DNA of 16,303 nucleotides from JBBITW01 sp037440525 (lineage in GTDB: Bacteria; Desulfobacterota; BSN033; UBA1163): NCBI GenBank assembly GCA_037440525.1, contig JBBITW010000077.1, positions 1 to 16,303 of the forward strand, given 5' to 3'. The translations under genes were made by a program, and so were the position numbers. Below, piece after piece: positions 13,684-16,303 of this stretch (within the stretch, counting starts at the first letter, position 1; every line of letters starts with the position of its first letter). Under the pieces are notes generated by a model, which saw only the letters and a list, made by a program, of their open reading frames with translations, had not been told where the DNA came from and did no database searches.

Positions 13684-13977
13684 TCATTTTGTTCCCAAAG
13701 CCCTGTAGACATCTTCCCAGGGTTTACCGGGAATGGATTCAGATAGTTCTTGAAGAATCCTGATTGCCCATGGTTTTGGGAGAATAGATCCTGATTCTGA
13801 GCGAATCCTTAAGATATCTCCATCAGGGAGTTTTTCAGGGTTACTCGAAATCTCTGCAAGGACATGTTTTGTATCATATTTTCGAGGCCCAGGGGTAAGG
13901 TCTTTGATAAAGAGTTCCTGTTTCCCTTCCTTAAGGTCTTTAAACTGACGGACAAATGTCTGATATTCCCTCTTCAT
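13684..13977 (-). CDS. Uncharacterised 97-aa protein next to UbiD
   Basis: This soluble protein of 97 aa, without signal peptide, membrane segment or cysteine, starts MKREYQTFVRQFKDLKEGKQ. It has a Gly/Pro-rich middle (KDLTPGPRKYDTKHVLAE, KLPDGDILRIRSESG) and a helical end (AIRILQELSESIPGKPWED). AGGAGG lies at the right distance from the ATG, and the gene begins 9 nt after the UbiD stop, so it is surely co-translated with UbiD. It does not match the small zinc-binding subunits of vanillate/4-hydroxybenzoate decarboxylases, which have Cys pairs. I do not recognise the family. The position suggests an accessory or structural partner of the decarboxylase. Confidence 0.75.
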   Translation of the reverse strand: MKREYQTFVRQFKDLKEGKQELFIKDLTPGPRKYDTKHVLAEISSNPEKLPDGDILRIRSESGSILPKPWAIRILQELSESIPGKPWEDVYRALGTK

Positions 13978-13986
13978 AAATTCCTC

Positions 13987-15423
13987 CTATTTGAAACCAT
14001 ATGAATTCCAATTTTGGATGACTTTTTCCTGAATCTCCTTAGAGTAAATCGTTTTGAAAGAGGCCTTTACAGGGATGATCTCCTCAGGCCAATCAGGTGG
14101 CCATGTAGCATCAAATGCAACAGATGCACCCTTGAGACGTTCCCTCTCTTTCGGGCTATAGCATGGTGTAAGGGAGTTTGCCCTTCCTTCATAATGCTCC
14201 ACAAGAATGCCTCTTGCGGGATGACATTTTGTAGCAAAGGCATGAATAACCTGAGCGTTATCAAATACGTCCACATCCTCATCAAGCACAATCACCTTCG
14301 AAACCATGACCCTTCGAGCTGTAAAGAAATCGAGTACCTCACGAGCTACTTCAGTGCCTCCTTTTTTTACACTTACATATATAAGGTGCGTTACCCCTTC
14401 TGGTGGAACATATACATCGAGGACTGGAACGTTTCGGTGTTTCAATCCCCTTTTCATAGCAATACCTGCTGTCAGGGCAGCGGCAATGGAGCTGTCATCA
14501 ATAGGCACTCCAAGGGCAATGATCGTTAGGATGGGATTATTTCTAAATGTAATTGCCTTTACCCGGAAACCCACTCCTTCTGCCATTGTCCCGCTGCGGT
14601 ATCCTGGATATTCTCCAAATGGGCCATCAGGAACGATCTGATCTGTAGGGATTTCTCCCTCAATAACGATCTCTGAATGTGCAGGTATTAATAGGTCAGA
14701 TGTTTCACATTTTACGAGTTCAATAGGTTCTCCTCTAAGGGCCCCGGCAAATCTCGCCTCATCCTCTCCTATCCGAAATGGGGCAGTGGCTACCATATGT
14801 GCTATAGGATCTGAGCCAATAACCAGTGCTACGGGCATTGGTTCGTTTCGAGGGAGATAATATTTTTTCATCTGATAAGCCAATTGACTTGTGGGTTGAG
14901 GCCATCCAGCAAGCCATCTCTTATTATGAATCATAAATCTATACATACCCCAGTTGGTCCAGCCTGTCTCAGGATCTTTTGTCACAACAAGATCCCATGT
15001 CCCGATATATCTTCCACCATCTCCTTCATGGATCATCGGTACAGGGAATCTGTAAAGATCGATTTCATCACCAAGAAGAATATTTTCCTTACAGGGAGCA
15101 TTTTTATTATCCACAATAATTGGATCGATAGGTTTTTCAAGCCTCTCTTCATAGGTTTGATAAATTTCTCTTACAGGAGTTTCAGCAGGAAGTCCAAGTG
15201 AGATTGCAACTCTACGCCATGTGCCAAGAGAACCATTATAGATTGTATAGCCTTCTGGATAGTCCTTTATCTTTTTAAACCAGATGGAAGGTCCTCCTAT
15301 TTCATACATCCTTCGGCCGATAGCTCCGATCTCAAGATCCCAATCCACCTCCTTTTCTACTTCAATAACATCACCTGTCTTTTTTAGGGTCTCGATAAAA
15401 TCACGATGGTCTTTAAATGGCAT
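13987..15423 (-). CDS. UbiD-family prenyl-FMN-dependent decarboxylase
   Basis: This 478-aa cytosolic (de)carboxylase uses prenylated FMN made by UbiX, which is not in this window. It shows KDPETGWTNWGMYRFMIHNK (N157 and R162, matching the Fdc1 metal Asn and catalytic Arg), VALVIGSDP, GEDEARFAGALRGEP, LLIPAHSEIVIEGEIP, and DGPFGEYPGY with acidic pair D266/E271. SLGVP-type and CHPARG segments follow toward the C-terminus. The length suits UbiD/Fdc proteins (about 450-500). The residue aligned with Fdc1 His191 is Gln180. AAAGGAGG precedes the ATG, 12 nt after the GntR gene. Likely substrates are an aromatic or unsaturated carboxylate or its CoA ester (phthalate-type pathways pair UbiD with PaaK-type ligases), but this is inference from neighbours. 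Confidence 0.93.
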   Translation of the reverse strand: MPFKDHRDFIETLKKTGDVIEVEKEVDWDLEIGAIGRRMYEIGGPSIWFKKIKDYPEGYTIYNGSLGTWRRVAISLGLPAETPVREIYQTYEERLEKPIDPIIVDNKNAPCKENILLGDEIDLYRFPVPMIHEGDGGRYIGTWDLVVTKDPETGWTNWGMYRFMIHNKRWLAGWPQPTSQLAYQMKKYYLPRNEPMPVALVIGSDPIAHMVATAPFRIGEDEARFAGALRGEPIELVKCETSDLLIPAHSEIVIEGEIPTDQIVPDGPFGEYPGYRSGTMAEGVGFRVKAITFRNNPILTIIALGVPIDDSSIAAALTAGIAMKRGLKHRNVPVLDVYVPPEGVTHLIYVSVKKGGTEVAREVLDFFTARRVMVSKVIVLDEDVDVFDNAQVIHAFATKCHPARGILVEHYEGRANSLTPCYSPKERERLKGASVAFDATWPPDWPEEIIPVKASFKTIYSKEIQEKVIQNWNSYGFK

Positions 15424-15435
15424 TTTCCTCCTCCT

Positions 15436-16164
15436 TTAATCTTTTTTTATCCTTTTAAAGCCTTCATAGATTTGATAGACATGTTTTTGCATCAATTGAT
15501 AAACCTTCTGGGAATCCTTTGCTTTAATGGCCTCAAGAATTCTTTTGTGGAACAGGATAGCATACTTTGAGATTTCAACTCTCTTTGATAGATTATTTTT
15601 GATTTCAAGTGTCATCTCCTCTGTAACATCAAGAAGTGTCTTTATTGTTAGGCTGATGACTCGATTTTGGGTTGCTGAAGCGAGGAGTGAGTGGAATCCT
15701 ATATTCTCTACTGTAGATGGAGAGTGGGATTTGACCTTTTTCAAAGCATTTTGGATGTTCTGCTCCAGTTGCTGAATAGATTCAGAGGTCATCTTTTCTG
15801 TAGCTAATTTGGCAATGGTTGGTTCGAGAATGAGTCTCGCCTCGGTGATTTCTTTTAGGGGAGTTCTTTGGATACGAAGGATGGAAGAAAGGGGTTCGCT
15901 AATTGCCTTTGTATCCATTTCAGCCACAAAGGCTCCTGAACCAGGCTTGATAGTGATTAACCCGGATGTTTCAAGGCCCTTAAGGGCTTCTCGAACTGAG
16001 ATTCTGCTTGCCTGAAAACGTTTAACCAGTTCTCTTTCTGGGGGGAGACGTTCCCCTGACTTTATTATGCCGTTGCGGATAGCGCTTCTTATCTGTTGGG
16101 CTATAAGCTCAGAGACCTTTCCACTTTTAACAGGCTGAAAAGATATCAATTCTTGCTTTCCCAT
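15436..16164 (-). CDS. FadR-type (FCD domain) GntR transcriptional regulator
   Basis: This is a one-component DNA-binding regulator. An N-terminal winged helix (SELIAQQIRSAIRNGI, GERLPPERELVKRFQASRIS, SVREALKGLETSGLI, then KPGSGAFV) precedes an all-helical FCD effector domain with EARLILEPTIAKLA, NIGFHSLLASATQN, ILFHKRILEAIKAKD and MQKHVYQIYEGF. The His residues suit a metal or carboxylate site, although the Asp usually four residues before the first His is Asn. I chose the ATG at 16164 (242 aa). A longer frame to 16227 would begin inside the -35 box and add a non-conserved, Phe/Cys-rich leader. The gene is first in the minus-strand cluster, 12 nt before UbiD, so it probably senses a pathway intermediate and regulates its own operon. 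Confidence 0.9.
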   Translation of the reverse strand: MGKQELISFQPVKSGKVSELIAQQIRSAIRNGIIKSGERLPPERELVKRFQASRISVREALKGLETSGLITIKPGSGAFVAEMDTKAISEPLSSILRIQRTPLKEITEARLILEPTIAKLATEKMTSESIQQLEQNIQNALKKVKSHSPSTVENIGFHSLLASATQNRVISLTIKTLLDVTEEMTLEIKNNLSKRVEISKYAILFHKRILEAIKAKDSQKVYQLMQKHVYQIYEGFKRIKKD

Positions 16165-16180
16165 ATTGATACAAGAGTGA

Positions 16181-16211
16181 AATTGGTAAGACAACTGACA
16201 TATTACCAATT
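16181..16211. promoter_or_regulatory. Probable operator of the GntR regulator
   Basis: AATTGGTAA (16181-16189) and TTACCAATT (16203-16211) form a perfect 9-bp inverted repeat with a 13-bp spacer, centres 22 bp apart (two helical turns). It contains the TGGT/ACCA half-sites common for FadR-type GntR proteins. It overlaps the -10 box and the start-site region, as expected for autorepression. Confidence 0.65.
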
Positions 16212-16227
16212 CAAAAAATTTTGTCAA
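16200..16227 (-). promoter_or_regulatory. Candidate sigma-70 promoter of the catabolic cluster
   Basis: On the minus strand, TTGACA (16227-16222) and TAATAT (16205-16200) are separated by 16 bp. The predicted start is near 16193, about 29 nt before the GntR ATG at 16164. It is probably the main promoter for GntR, UbiD, the 97-aa gene and BKACE. The operator overlaps it. Confidence 0.65.
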
Positions 16228-16239
16228 GAAAAAAATTTA

Positions 16240-16303
16240 AGACCTCTGAAAAAATCCTGAATTGACTGGGGAGGTAGGGTTCCAAAGCCTTCGAATGCGG
16301 GCA
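16240..16303 (-). repeat. Family A MITE-like element, copy A4, cut by window end
   Basis: After TA (16238-16239) come AGACCTCTGAAAAAATCC and then GGGGAGGTAGGGTTCC with AAAGCCTTCGAATGCGG. These match the reverse complement of the right end of copy A2, so this copy is in the opposite orientation. It begins 13 bp upstream of the -35 box of the GntR promoter. The rest lies outside the window. Confidence 0.75.

Noticed and set aside
14014..14529. 171-codon open frame antisense to UbiD
   Set aside because: It is a shadow of the strongly supported UbiD gene, with Cys/Phe/Leu-rich non-protein-like composition and no RBS.
16165..16227. 21-residue N-terminal extension of the GntR regulator
   Set aside because: The start would be inside the -35 box of the likely promoter, and the extension does not resemble GntR proteins.

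Overview
The window reads as part of an anaerobic bacterial genome of moderate-to-low GC. The most likely source is a Desulfobacterota (Deltaproteobacteria)-type organism. That placement is an inference from the gene repertoire: a response regulator beside glgC, TRAP-TAXI transport, UbiD and LpdD-like proteins, PaaK-type CoA ligases and BKACE. It does not rest on any marker gene.

Layout. Bases 1-1534 (+ strand) hold the tail of a single-domain response regulator with an in-frame TAG, followed directly by glgC (ADP-glucose pyrophosphorylase). Bases 1535-1957 have no gene and carry two interspersed inverted-repeat elements. From 1958 to the end, every gene I can support is on the minus strand. 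First come two small coiled-coil proteins (59 and 150 aa). Then comes a catabolic cluster of about 13 kb, which in transcription order (right to left) is: FadR-type GntR regulator, UbiD-family decarboxylase, 97-aa unknown protein, BKACE (DUF849) beta-keto acid cleavage enzyme, ACMSD-like amidohydrolase, isochorismatase-like hydrolase, PaaK-type CoA ligase, TAXI solute-binding protein, TRAP fused permease, second ACMSD-like amidohydrolase, LpdD-like protein (prenylated-flavin decarboxylase accessory family), second PaaK-type CoA ligase.

How the genes may work together (inference). The TAXI protein and fused permease import a carboxylate, probably aromatic. The two adenylate-forming ligases make CoA thioesters. 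UbiD, helped by the LpdD-like protein, and the two amidohydrolases of the decarboxylase/hydratase superfamily remove carboxyl groups or hydrolyse ring products. BKACE cleaves a beta-keto acid with acetyl-CoA, and the isochorismatase-like enzyme removes an amide or related group. The GntR protein probably controls its own promoter, and perhaps the whole run, through a perfect 9-bp inverted repeat. The substrate cannot be read from the sequence. No UbiX (prenyl-FMN synthase) gene is in the window.

The region is also littered with two families of short non-coding inverted-repeat elements. Family A has four copies, is about 225 bp and is TA-flanked, like a Tc1/mariner or IS630-type MITE. Family B has three copies with GGTTAAGG ends. 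They sit only between genes and next to candidate promoters. No tRNA, rRNA, CRISPR array or complete insertion sequence was seen.
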